The notes under the pieces: generated by a model | Told to the model about the DNA's origin: nothing | What the model saw: only the letters and a program-made list of their open reading frames with translations | Database searches by the model: none | Program-made: the position numbers and the translations under genes | In this document: one piece after another, positions 23,078 through 34,000 of the stretch | How positions within the stretch are numbered: position 1 is the first letter of the stretch | How the letters are laid out: every line of letters starts with the position of its first letter | NCBI GenBank assembly: GCA_030549205.1 | Contig: JAUKTV010000005.1 | Location: forward strand, 2,542,001-2,606,000 | Length of the DNA: 64,000 nt | Origin: Apiosordaria backusii | Taxonomy: Eukaryota; Ascomycota; Sordariomycetes; Sordariales; Lasiosphaeriaceae | Direction: 5' to 3'

Positions 23078-23464
23078 GCTCTGGGTGAGGGTTATTTTGT
23101 GTAGGGCCTATTTTTCAGGGGGCGTTTATGTGCTCCATCATTAAAATATCAACCGGGGAAACATGATTGGCGTCTTGGGGGGTTTGTGTTGGTGTACAGA
23201 CTTTTTGTTCATAGCGTATATTGAAATTAGAGGGACGTTGTGTGCTGGATTCAGTGATACTCTACTGCTTGGAACCCTCGCTAAAAATAACTGAAAGAAG
23301 AATATGTACAAAAACCTGAAGCGATTACGCTCTACCATTGGAAACCCTGCCCATCAACAACAATAAAGACAATGAAGAAAACGCATAAATCTTACATCCA
23401 AAACGCCATCCTCCTGCAATGTCCAGCGACTCCCTCGTGACTTATAGTCGCCAAGACTGAAAGC
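23078..23464. other. Short convergent 3' region
   Basis: 387 bases between the prp5 stop (+) and the stop of the small protein on the minus strand. It should hold both 3' UTRs. Nothing else is seen. Confidence 0.5.
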
Positions 23465-23945
23465 TTAGGAATTCCTCAACATCTCCGCGTTGCTGTCTGC
23501 ATCCCGGTGCCGCCTCTCAATCTCGCTCGCGTCCTTGAGGGTGTCGACTCTTGTTTTGGCTCTCTCTTTGTCGAGCTGCGTCTTGAGTTTGCCGCCTTGT
23601 TTGGATTGTTGGAGGCGGGCCTGGTTGCGTTCATTAGTATAAATCAACCATCATTTATCATTTCTTTTCATCATAAGGTTAAGGGTATCATACCTGCGCG
23701 GCCTCGGCTGCTTTCCTCCTCGCATCATCTTGAGAAGACGAGGCTGAACCGCCGCCGCCGCCGCCGCCACCACCAAGCGTTCTGGGAGGACCGCCGACTT
23801 TTGGGGAGGGTTTGGTGGTTTTTGAGGCGGAGACTGATTGGGGGACTGAAGCGGAGGTGGGCTTGCCGGGGGGAGGGGCGGAGTCGAGACGGCGGCCGGG
23901 GGAGGAGAAGGGGTCGGAGGAGGGTTTGCCGCAGAGGTTACCCAT
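23465..23945 (-). CDS. Small protein with N-myristoylation signal
   Basis: Exons 23694-23945 and 23465-23620 (73-nt phase-0 intron, GTATGA donor, TACTAAT branch, CCAG acceptor) give 135 aa. The N-terminus MGNLCGKPSSDPF fits an N-myristoylation site: Gly2 after the initiator Met, a small residue (Ser) not far along, and Cys5 as a possible palmitoylation site. Dual acylation would place it on a membrane. The middle is Pro/Ser-rich with a run of nine Gly encoded by a CCG-type repeat (antisense). The C-terminal half (ARRKAAEAAQARLQQSKQGG ... RAKTRVDTLKDASEIERRHR) is a long charged helix, probably a coiled coil. I recognise this only as a conserved-looking fungal type and assign no function. Confidence 0.75.
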
Positions 23946-25329
23946 TGCCCTTCAGTAGGTTGATGTGAGGGATCAATATAAAAGTGATGATGGGAAGGAT
24001 TGTGAGATAGGTGAGGGGTTGTGGCTGAGCTTGGATTTGGGTTGTGTGAGGGTTTGGTGATATGAAATTGGGGGTTGTATTACGATTTTGGAATGTGGAT
24101 ATTAGATAAATATCTACTTGATGGTGGTTTGTGATGTTACTTGTTTATATTGAGCTCGGCGACAAGGTGAAGGACGGACAACGGGTGAGGTTGTAGCTAA
24201 GGTAGCTCAGTACATAGGCAGTTGACGTGGCTGGCGATTGCTTGGCCCGCGCCCGGCAAGCCGAGCCGAAGGAAGCTCTTGGCTTGTCCGTTGTTGACCG
24301 TTGCCGACGCCTGCCGTTCAGGACTATGGGATTGTTTAGTGTCGTGTGAATCCCAATGAGAGAAGAGGAGGTCTGATGTTGTGCATACACAAGCTACGTC
24401 AATTCTACCGGGAGATCCGCGCCTGGGTGCTTATCGAGGGGCTGGTTTCATCATCAGTTGGCTGAGATCAACACCAGTAGCCTTCACGTGTTGGGCAGTC
24501 AACCAGGCGCATGTGGGCTTGTGGTATTTGTGTTGGCAGGATCACAAAGACACACCGATCCTTATAGGGTACTCTATGAACATTCGAGTACATATCTTCC
24601 AAGATGGAGGTCCCCGAGTCTACACCAAGAAAGGCATGTAACAATGACAGTGGTCTCCAGCCAATCAGAAGAGCTACGTTCCTCTCAGTCTCTGGAGCCC
24701 CACAAGAATTGTGAACCCCACGCTCGGTGCCCTGGAGGGGGCAAGCTGCCAAGACAGAAGAACACCACCAACAAGATGGAAAGGAGACGCTCAGGATAGT
24801 CGAAAAAAGTTCATAACTGGAAAACATAAGCTTTCCCGGCGCCAAAACATGAGAATAATAGTTCTAATCGAGTCTAGCATCGCTTCATCAATTGAGCAAG
24901 TCAAGCACAAGCCAAAGAGTAGGTAGGCAGGTGGCACCGGGACCAGTAAGAGACGCACAGCGGGTCTTTTTGCTAGGCCGTCAAGGTTCTCACAAAGTGC
25001 AAAATAATATTGTAGACGTGCTCGCCTTTCTGATCCACAACCCGCCGACCCATCAATCCTCGAGCGCAGAGCCGCCATTTGCCCATAGCTCCTTCAGCAA
25101 CCGCCCGCCTCTCATCCCGTCACCATTGTCGTCGTCGATGTTGATGCCCTCCTCGGCGCACACGAAGTAGTCGTCGCTAGGTATCCACTACCCACCGTTC
25201 TCTGCCCGCTGCCAACTCGTCGCTCATTGGGCCGTTGCCCCGAAACCCGCCCTCTCTTCGCCTTCGCTCTCACCCACCCACCCCCATCCCCCGTCCCCAA
25301 TTCTTGGGCGCTCAGAAGCGCGCCGAACC
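23946..25329. other. 1.4 kb divergent promoter region
   Basis: This separates the acylated small protein (-) from the zinc-finger gene (+). A C/T-rich leader of about 250 bases precedes the ATG at 25330. Scattered open frames up to about 125 codons lack conserved content. No additional gene is seen. Confidence 0.5.
25138..25170 (+). promoter_or_regulatory. Possible upstream ORF of the zinc-finger gene
   Basis: An ATG at 25138 opens a ten-codon frame ending in TAG, 159 bases before the main ATG and in its C/T-rich leader. It could dampen translation if transcribed. No ATG lies between it and the main start. Confidence 0.35.
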
Positions 25330-27556
25330 ATGGACGGCTCCTTCGGGCATTCTGGACGCTTTCCCGGATACGGCGATGGCTTCCACCGGCACTCGCAGAG
25401 CAGCAACGATCACCAACTGAGCAGTCTCGATCTCTCTGCCATGGCCCAGAGCCAGCTTTCGCACGAATCCATGGCGCAGATGGACCCCGACGCCTCCCGA
25501 ATGAACACAGGCAGTATTGCCTATGAGTCGCACGACGATCTCTGCGTCGACAGCTGCATGGGCGTTGGCCTCTACAATGGCTTCCAGCAGTTCAACCACC
25601 GCGGGGTCCCTACTGCCCTGGCCCCGCAGACGCGATGGCAGAACAATCGATTTGCGAATCCTCGAGATGGCCAAGTCCAGCACCAATATCAAATGGACCT
25701 CAGCACAATGCCGTTCCAACAGCATCAGTTCCCCACCGACTTGGATCTGTCGAACCCATACCAGCAATGTTTTGACCACCACATGTCTTCTACCATGGCA
25801 TCGCACTGCGAGGATGAGGACTGCCAATCAATGAGCGCCAGCGGGTGCTGTGACAGCGAGTGTACCATGACGGGCAAGTGCACCGGGGAAGAATGTGAGA
25901 CGGAAGAGGACGCTTGTACAGACCAGAGCTGCCCCTCGCGACCTGTTTTCCACGTCCCCGAGGAAGTTCGTGATGGAGCTGCTGCCCTCATCTCTATCAA
26001 CCATGCGCCTGATCTGTCCTCGCAGCACAACTTTGGATTTCAACAGCAATGTAGGTTTGCCTGATTCTGGGTGCCCCTTTTCAAGTAATATCCCTGGGCT
26101 CATGCTTGGTGACACAGCAATAAACAACCTAGGCTTCGGCCTAGCCCAGCCCTCACAAAACGATTTCTTGCTATCACCTAGCTGGAACGCCGTTGGCAGC
26201 ATAGCAAACCACTTGCTTCTTGCTCACGACGACACAAACCTGCAGCCTTGCACCACCCCATGTCCGCTGGGAGATCCTTCTATCTATACCCAATGTCACA
26301 TGCCGGTATTCAACAATTCCGATGCCTTCAGCCAGTTTAACTCGGTTACGGCCAACCTTCAACAGATGAACCAGTTGAATCAAATGAATCAAAGGAATCA
26401 ACTCAACCAGAGGTTACAAGAGTGCGGAGCGCAATACCATGATCCCGAAGATTTTGCCGCCCACTTCTTCTCCCACCATAAGGTTCAATTCACGAATGGG
26501 CCAACACCAAATCAAAGATCTGGTCAAATGGGGACCTTCCAAACCCAAAACATCATGGCCTCAAGGGAAACAATGTCACCGCCAGCACCAGCCTTGGACG
26601 CTTCTGACACCACAGCCTCTCTCGGAACGCCTTCACCCCTCACCCCAGTGTCAAACAATGTAGAGATGACCGACGTAAAGCACAGTCGAAGTCTCTCCAT
26701 CGTCTCCTCGCCAGACGATGACGTCAAAATGGAAGCCAACGAAGAACACCGCTGTCTCTGGCGGGAAGAAGGTTCCTCTGAAATCTGCGGGTTCGTCTTT
26801 GACGATGCCGAGGCGCTGTTTAGACACGCCTCGAACTGTCATATCAAGCACGCGCAAAAGCGGCCGGGGGATCAGGGGTTCAGATGTGGATGGGATGATT
26901 GCCCACGTAGTGCGCCGGGCGCGTCGGGGTTTCCCCAGAGGAGTAAGATTGAGAGGCATATGCAGACGCATATAGGGCGTAAGTCTCCCTTACCATTTCC
27001 GCCCCCTATCATACCAATCTTAATCCTGCCTCGTTAGATAAACCACACATTTGCCCCGTCTGCAACAAAGGCTTCTCCGCCAAACAAGCCCTCACTCAGC
27101 ATATGTTCATCCATAGCAATGAAAAGCCACTGTCCTGCAATCTTTGCAGTAAAACGTTTCGCTATCCATCTGCCCTCAGTAAGCTCCCCCTTTTCCCCTT
27201 TCCCTCTTTCCGGCTTATCGTTACTAACCCCGTCCCCAGCAATGCACCAAAGAGTCCACAGCGGCGCCAAACCCCTCACCTGCCCCGTCTGCGGCAAAGG
27301 ATTTAGTGAGAGCTCTAACCTCTCCAAACACAAGCGCACGCACGAAGTCAAGGGGCGATTCAACTGTTCCGTCCCGGGGTGTGATAGGAACTTCCACAGG
27401 CAGGATCAGCTCAGGAGGCACATGAAGACTCATAACTCCTCCTCCTCTTCCTCTAACAAAGACAGCAGCGGGGGCGAGGAAGGGGATGTAACAGGGAGGT
27501 CTAGTGAAGCCCCAGAAATGGAGATTTGTGGGTTGAGGGAAGGGGAGGAGACGTGA
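25330..27556 (+). CDS. zafA: Zap1/ZafA-type zinc-responsive C2H2 factor
   Basis: Exons 25330-26050, 26118-26978, 27038-27178 and 27240-27556 give 679 aa. All three introns (67, 59 and 61 nt) are phase 1. Zap1/ZafA activates zinc-uptake genes under zinc starvation. Residues 160-202 hold nine cysteines spaced among acidic residues (CEDEDC, CCDSEC, CTGEEC, CTDQSC), as expected of a zinc-sensing activation domain. Six fingers lie at the C-terminus. Two are atypical (CLWREEGSSEIC...HIKH and CGWDDC...HMQTH) and four are classical, ending in CGKGFSESSNLSKHKRTH and GCDRNFHRQDQLRRHMKTH. FPQR-x-K-x-x-RH and F-x-ESSNLSKH agree with the yeast Zap1 fingers. A Gln/Asn-rich tract (QMNQLNQMNQRNQLNQ) precedes them. 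The first two introns fall just before finger-rich exons; the last splits a finger. Confidence 0.85.
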
Positions 27557-28467
27557 GACTTTTTTTCCAGAATAGGTCGGTCTGTCAGGAAGGAAGGTGA
27601 ATATTCTTTTTTTCGAAGAGAAGGGGATGACGACAATGGAGGCTTGACTTGAGTCTTCGATGCACACATGCACACACACACATGCCGACAGGGTGGTGTG
27701 TGTGAGAGGACCAGGTAGATGTCTGGACCGAGCCGAGTCAAGGTCGTGTTTCAAGAGGCCCCCGCCCTATATATATATACACCATATATATATATCGGGC
27801 GTGTCATCTGCTTGTTGTCGTTGGAGAGGAAGAAAAGTGGGGTATAAATATGTCAGAGTCAGCATGTATAGAGAGAACATGTTTAGACCCCCGGCATGGA
27901 GGGAGGGACGGGTAACAGGAAGTGGTGATGGACATCACCCTGATGGCGGGGTGGGGGGGACTTGTGATGAACAGGAGGAGGGCGGACACTTTACAAGTTA
28001 CCACCAGCCAGTATTGATTTGATTTTTGCGACGAAGAGGAAGAAGAAACGGAGGAGGAATACGAGCCATCGATACCCCAAAAGGAGGAAAAAACGGTTCA
28101 ATGGGTTTTTCAAAACTGGAGGAATAATGCTATGCTTTGTCATTTTTATGTTTTCTGCTTTTTTGGTTTATGATGTTTTTGGGCAATGGCTCTAATATCG
28201 TTAGCGTAGTTGATCACAATATGAGCGATTTGGAAGACTGATAAACTTTGTCCAGCTATTTCGACTGAAGATTCTTTGTTCATTTCGTAGCAACCTTGCC
28301 TTTTTGGCTGCCTGTTGCTTATTTGTAGGGTAAATATACGCCCGCCTGGGCTCCATCACATGATACCCATTCCCCTATCTTGCCCCTACCTAGAGCACAG
28401 ATCGGAGTCCCAGCTTGCGTTCCGGAACCCAGTACTCCTCCCGCTGTCCGCTTTTTCCAGCCGACAG
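27557..28467. other. Convergent 3' region
   Basis: This lies between the zinc-factor stop (+) and the dpp3 stop (-). It contains CA/AC simple sequence near 27660-27685 and a TA-rich inverted repeat. No gene is seen. Confidence 0.55.
27768..27795. repeat. TA-rich inverted repeat
   Basis: Two TA tracts of about 12 bases flank a four-base CACC-type centre and can fold into a hairpin. It lies about 210 bases after the zinc-factor stop and could mark its RNA 3' end, though this is inference. Confidence 0.6.
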
Positions 28468-31097
28468 TCAAACCTCCCTGTCGGCCCAGCTCTCAATAAC
28501 ACCCTCCAGAGTTGGTTCATAGTGCTTGATTGTAACTCCACCAGTCTTCTCATCCAGGTAGGTGTTGGCCTGGACAAACACCTTCCGGGGCTGCTTGTTC
28601 TTGAGAACCACATCCCTGACCTTGGTGCCCCAGTACTCTAGGCCGACATTGGACATCTCGGTGAAGAACTTGGAACCAGTCTCGACATCGGCGGTGGACT
28701 TGTAGATGTGAAGCTTTTGAAGGAAGTCACCAACGGCTGTACATAAAACATATCGTTAGTCTTGTTTGCTCCATCATCATGTCTTGCAACAAGTGTGACA
28801 TACCCTTTCTACCGCTGGTCAGGATCTTGGAGCGATCAAGGCGGATAGTGAGATCAGAGAGATCCTCGTTCTTGTACTCCAGCTTGCAGAAGTCATCCTC
28901 GGCCTCGAGGAAGGACTGATTTGTGTCAGTTAGCACAACAACATAAAACAGAGAACAGAAAAAACGTACCTTGAGAATGGCGAACCGAGCCTGGCAGTGA
29001 GGCTGGCCCCATTTCTGAGACTTCGGATCCCAAAACTCGATTGAAGTCAAGCCGGCGCGCGCCATGCTCAAGTAGGAAGCATACAGGACGTCACCGGCCT
29101 CGCCGTCGATATCTGTGGTGCCATCACCGAAGCCGAAGATCTTGAGAGCGGAGAATTCGCAGCTGTTCCCGTATTAGAAAATGTGCACATCGGGGTCCAG
29201 GAGAAAACAAACCTGAGATGCATAGCCACAAGTTCAGCACGGCACTCCTCATAAGCACCAGCAAGACCACCAAACACGGAGCCCCATGTTTGACCAGGCT
29301 TGTACCAAGTAGTAATAGGCTTCCCGGTCACAGGGCTCACGGGTGGGTTCTCAACATCAAAGTTGTAGACCCCAGGGGCAGTCTCCTGGAGAAGCTTGCC
29401 GCAGCCGTGGCCCGTCAATTCGTGCAGCCCAACCTGGACTTCGAAAGAAGCATCCCGATACTTCTTGTAGACCTCGAGATCACTCTCAGCGATGAAGGGG
29501 ATCTTCTCATCGGGGGCCTTGGCGCTGAGAACGTTGCCTAGCGACACGTTCTTGAAACCCTCCAACTGTCTGATGTCGTCGTAGTTGGGGATGTTGATAC
29601 CAGCGGGAATTCCAGATCCGCAGAACGTCAACACCTCAAGCGAGGTAAAGTCCGGCGACAGGAACTTGTCCTTCTCAAAGTCCTTGGCCCATGGCAAGAG
29701 AGGAATGAGCGATGGCGCTGATCTAACAAGCTCCCCGAACGCACGGGTTCTGTCCTGGTTGACGACAGCAGCAAAGCCCTCCCACTCGCCGCGCACACCA
29801 GCAGGGTCACGGTACGTCTCAATGAATCCAATATTGGACTCAACCATCGGCCCCTGATCTTGTACCCAGTATCTCTGAGAGTCTTTGAACGCCAACAGCG
29901 AGCCGTCTTCGAAAGACTTGGCATACGCGGTGTGCATCTTCACCTGGGTCTCATTCTCGGCATTCTCGGCCGCCTTCTTGATGTTCTTGGTAATCTCAGC
30001 CATCTCCTTGGAGTAGTCACCATAGACCAGCTTGATGGTCTTACCCTCGAGCGGTCCCTCACTGATCACAAACTCGGTCCCCTTCCCAATATCACCACCC
30101 TCAGCAGGGAGGCTGGAGACAGCAGACGCAATGAGAAGCTCAAAGACACCATCCTCGCTCTTGCGCAGTCTGGTGTTCTCGGGGAGCAGCCCCTTAGCCT
30201 GCATCCACTTGGCAACAGCGTCAATCTCGTCTTTGGTGATGCTAGGAGAGTCAGGGTAGTACGTGGTCAAGTGACCATCATCGGTGAAACCGAGGTGAAG
30301 GAGGCCAGGCTTGTCACCTGAGAAGATAGCGCCATTGGTAGCCTTGAGATGCTTCTCCGCCTCGGGGGAGGTAGAAGCCAGAGCAGTAAAGACGGACTCA
30401 TTGCATCTTGGAATGAACTTGGAGTCACCGAAGCTCTTGTAGTTGCCACTATTCCCGAGGAACTGGGCGGCATACTGGAGAAAAGCTGAGAGACCTGCCT
30501 CATCAACGCCAACCTTCTGGGCGAGGCCCTTCCAGTCACCGCCTGCGGCCTTGTGGAGAGCAATGATAAAATCATAGATGGACTCGGACTCGGGTGAGAC
30601 CTGCCGGAGGACTATGCGGTTACCCGCAAGGGATGCTCTGTTCCGGGCATTAGCAGTTGCATTGTTTGCTTTACGAATTCATCTGAATCATGGGCTGATC
30701 ACGCGAGCATAGCAAACTTGCGTATAAGCCGAACTGCTGGTATGAACTCATGTGACCAATACGAATACATCCATGAACCTTCCGTCTGAGCATACGAAAG
30801 TCTAGAATAGGTTTCTTCTTACTGGCTGATAAAGTGGGCATAACGCTTTTGCTTGTCAGTCAAGGCGTTAAAGTGCTTCTCGATCTCAAGCCTGACGACG
30901 GCAGGCGGGGCATCGGCGTAGTACTGGCTGAGCTCCTGAGCGTTCATGTTGAACAGGTGGCGCGGCTGCAGGGGTAATAGTCTGGTGGATTTGAAGTCTG
31001 TCGATGGACGACCGAGGAATGGTCGAGCAGTTGGTACCGAAGAAGTGAGCCTTAACAAACCTCTTGATGGGAGGGGGGCTCGAAAAGGAAGACGCAT
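28468..31097 (-). CDS. dpp3: Dipeptidyl peptidase III (dual start)
   Basis: Exons 30823-30947 (or -31097), 29213-30637, 28970-29162, 28804-28915 and 28468-28736. Introns are 185, 50, 54 and 67 nt. The short form from ATG 30947 is 707 aa, close to yeast Dpp3 (about 711). DPP III is a zinc metallopeptidase removing dipeptides from N-termini of short peptides, mainly in the cytosol. The family zinc motif is HELTGH (His447 of the short form), with EECRAE about 50 residues later supplying the second-sphere glutamate. RIVLRQVSPESE, KLEYKNEDLSDL and LDRSKILTSGRK are typical. An in-frame ATG at 31097 adds 50 residues (MRLPFRAPLPSRGLLRLTSS onward) that are Arg/Leu/Ser-rich, with a single acidic residue near residue 34: a plausible mitochondrial presequence. 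The first intron is longer than its neighbours. Confidence 0.95.
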
Positions 31098-34000
31098 CGA
31101 AAAGGCGGCAACAATAACGCCCAAAACACCGGGCTCCAATAGTCGACAACCTTCTTCTGCACTGCTGCTCCTCACTGCTAATGTCCTCCAACTGCCCGAA
31201 TCGGCCGCTGCCTATGGAGCTGTTCCAGCCGTGACTGGCCGAGATCTGACACGAGCGCCACTGCTCTTCAGCCACATTGCGGGGATCTCGGCTCTTGGCG
31301 TCTGGAGCTTCAGCCTTACAAGCCACGACATGGAGGGGAAGTTCGAGACGGGAGCAAGCTCCCGGAAGGGAAGGAGGGGTATTCAGGTGAACTTGAAACC
31401 TGTCCACAGTTCATGAACCCAGACAGGGGGATGTTGGGCCTCATGTACTGACGCCTCTCTATTAGTACCCAATGCCTTTCCAAGAAATAAATCAAGAGAG
31501 AATAATATCTTTAGTGTGTTGTATCGGCGACGCCCCCGGTTGGCAATCAATGAATGAGGGGCAGCATCAATCGGTCAACGCGGGGCAGCTTCCATTGTCA
31601 ACCACTGTCGGCTCGTGCCACTGCATGACGGATCCACGATTGAAACAGCAGCCAGCAGCCGACAATGCTAAGGTAGACGAAGAATTTTCGATCCGACGCA
31701 ACGGATCACGATACGAACTGGTTGGTACTTCAATGGACTTCCAAGGTACCTCTTTGCATATAGCACAAGCTGATCTCTTTACGGAAGGAAACAGCATCAC
31801 CATCCACATACAATGATTGATGAACCAATCGAGGCTGGCTCGGGCGGTGCGATGTCGGCGATTGAAACGACAGCAAGCCTAATGACACAAGTGTGAAGCT
31901 CCCAGTTTTGTACCGAACCGAAATAGTATACGTGCATGCGGGTTGCCTCCTGACGCCGTCGATTTTGGGTAGAGTGAAAGAGTGGGCTGCCGGAAGGAGT
32001 TCCCAGTTAGTAGTCCCATCAACGAGACCGCTTATCGCGGAATAGGGCGCTACCCATGATACCTCTGCCCGCCATGGAATTCCGACATCGCAGAACACAA
32101 TCAAAGGCTCCGAGATTGCGCCAGACTGGTCAAAGATACCAAGATGGCTGTGATGACGACGGTTGGGCAGACAAGATGGACCACAGATCCATTCAGAATC
32201 CACGACGGCTTCCAGCTGGGACTATTGCATTTAGGCAATTATTCAGTCCCAAGTAGCGCTAGCGTGGAAAGTAATAGCACAGATTTCTGGACCTATTTTC
32301 TATTAGCCACCAACATCGATCGGGCTTGTGAGACGTCATCTCGTAGCAGTCCAACTGCTGCTTCACTCAGGGCCCAGCCGCTGCTTGGGCGAAGTGTGAC
32401 TTCCCTTTACCTAAGGTAGTCAAGGTAAGGAAGGACGGGTTGAGGTGCATGGTCAATGAAGCCTGTAACAAATCCCCAACAGCCTTCCACCGTAAGGCAG
32501 GTTCTCAACACAAAATTAACAAATCGCCCCTTGTCCGCCATGTTTGTCAGGGAACACATTTCATGACCCCCTTGCCATGCCAAATGCAGTCTCACCAGCC
32601 GCGCTTACTTACCTACATCAACCAAGTCTCGGGTTGACAGTGAGGTGAGCGTTACCTTTCATCCGGGAGCTAAATTGCTTCTGGGCAAACACCAAGCGCA
32701 GGGCTGGGTACCAGCGGGAAGCTCGTTTTTCGTGGAGTTTAGGTTTTGGTGTCATGCTGTGTTTGCATGACGCCATACCGAAAAGACTCAAGGAACCAGC
32801 ATGATCTGCCTCATCAGAGTTGGTGGAAAAACGACAGCCCCCTCGGCTGGCCGGGCCTCGGGGTCTTCAAGACGGGCTGCAAACGCTTGCCGGCACCTTG
32901 TGGATTTCCTGGGCAGCGCAACATCTGCAGAAGTGATACACCCTCGCTGAGAAGAAGGTGGAGGATCGGAAAAGAACAGACAGAATATTTGCTCTCGCGG
33001 CATCGGTTTCCATTCTCTGTGCTGGCCGACTTGTATCACAACAGTTAGCTCGGCTCCTTGAGCTGCCTGTTGTCGACGGTAAAACGTTGTGCCAGCCATG
33101 AGATCTGTCATTGCTCACCGTCATACGTTCCACTTGTTTTAGAGAAGAGTTGTACTGAGTAGAAAATGGTCAGCTTGCAGGACAAGTGCGTCTAAGTGCG
33201 CTTGGGTCTTCACCTGCAGCACTGTGCGATGGTTGGGTCAGCAGCCGCTCAACTAATTAGGTGAGTGTGTGAGTTGATCAAGGGGATGAGCGGTGAAGAA
33301 TGGAACGTCTGTGACAAGTCTGGGGCTGTCGAGGTACCTGAAGTTACCGGGCGGGAGAGCCGTCCTGGGGGTGTCAGTGCCGTGACAGTAGCGGCAGAAG
33401 ATGCGAAGCTATTCCCACATCACATCCCGCCAACCAAGACTGTCTGCACTCCGCCGGGGCCATGTACTGTACCTACGTACTCGTGTACTGAGTTTGTACC
33501 CTCAATGTCAATCAGGCCCTGCGCTGCCCAGCTTCTCTCCGGAAACCCACTCGAGAATCATCTCTTTGCATGCTGCTGCAGGAAGAATTCCATGGAGGTG
33601 GGGAGTCTGAGAAAGGCTCAGACCATGCGGGGAGTGTGCAGCTTTGCTTCGTTTCACTCCGTAGGTAGGATGCTCCAGGCCAGTAAACAATGGCAAAGCT
33701 TCATGGAGAAGTTGAGGAAATCCACCATATCGTTGGAAATCAACATTCCAACTAAGAACCTAAACGTCTGTAGCCCCTCCCGAGGAGCCCGGAAGCTGAG
33801 CCGAGCGGGGTGCCTAGCCATACGGGAGTTCCACCGCGTCCAATTTCCCGGACTCTGGGAAGTGGGCATCGAAAACAATCGGTGAGAGAGGGGCAGACCG
33901 GGGCGTGCAAAACAAGGCACGTCACGAGGCCAGCGAGGGGGGTTCTACCGCTGTGTGGCGCCCGGGGTTGGATTGGGTTTTCGTCCAAGACGTGAAGGGG

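Noticed and set aside
33265..33885. 206-codon open frame on the plus strand
   Set aside because: It opens at GTG, has no recognisable domain or exon partner, and lies in a region full of random-length frames.
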